A DNA stretch of 6,386 nucleotides from Gorillibacterium sp. (GTDB taxonomy: Bacteria > Bacillota > Bacilli > Paenibacillales > NBRC-103111): assembly GCA_023511325.1 (NCBI GenBank), contig JAIMBU010000174.1, forward strand, positions 1 through 6,386. Reading direction: 5' to 3'. Positions 6,380-6,386 of this stretch are shown piece by piece. The position numbers were made by a program, and so were the translations under genes. Under the pieces are notes generated by a model. That model was given only the letters and a program-made list of their open reading frames with translations. It was not told where the DNA came from and ran no database searches. The stretch's first letter is position 1, and every line of letters starts with the position of its first letter.

Positions 6380-6386
6380 TCCCTTT

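Overview
The window looks like chromosomal DNA from a Gram-positive spore-former of the Paenibacillus type. The evidence is a secreted amidase whose stalk is a copper-amine-oxidase-N-like domain (a domain very common in Paenibacillaceae), a YwaF/TIGR02206 membrane protein, Gram-positive-style ribosome sites, and an estimated GC content in the middle forties. The genus is an inference from gene content and was not tested by a search. All six genes lie on the minus strand, so transcription runs from high to low coordinates. I see no credible plus-strand gene, RNA gene, CRISPR array, insertion sequence or prophage gene.

In transcription order: an aldose 1-epimerase-family protein (5372-6379, start uncertain at the window edge) is followed after 46 bases by a GLSMGG-type esterase (4537-5325). 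A 12-bp perfect stem (4476-4511) follows the esterase and probably terminates it. Next is a seven-helix YwaF/TIGR02206 membrane protein of unknown function (3719-4429). After a 165-base gap comes a large protein (2000-3553) that joins an HD-type phosphohydrolase to a DUF1835-DUF3658 protein. A large hairpin with a T-rich tail (1844-1892) separates it from the next unit, which has its own candidate sigma-A promoter (1787-1815). That unit is a secreted cell-wall N-acetylmuramoyl-L-alanine amidase (181-1719), overlapped by one base by a VOC/glyoxalase-family gene that runs off the left edge (1-181).

Most of the window is ordinary housekeeping or accessory metabolism. The point most worth attention is the HD-DUF1835-DUF3658 protein. 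At the domain junction there is a good internal Shine-Dalgarno sequence and ATG that would yield a stand-alone DUF1835-DUF3658 protein of 294 residues. About 25 bases upstream, another frame carries back-to-back stop codons exactly where a stand-alone HD protein would be expected to end. This could be a real fusion, a dual-product gene, or two genes fused by a one-base indel (natural or a sequencing error). The other items (hairpins, start-codon ambiguities, the amidase/VOC overlap) are of modest interest.
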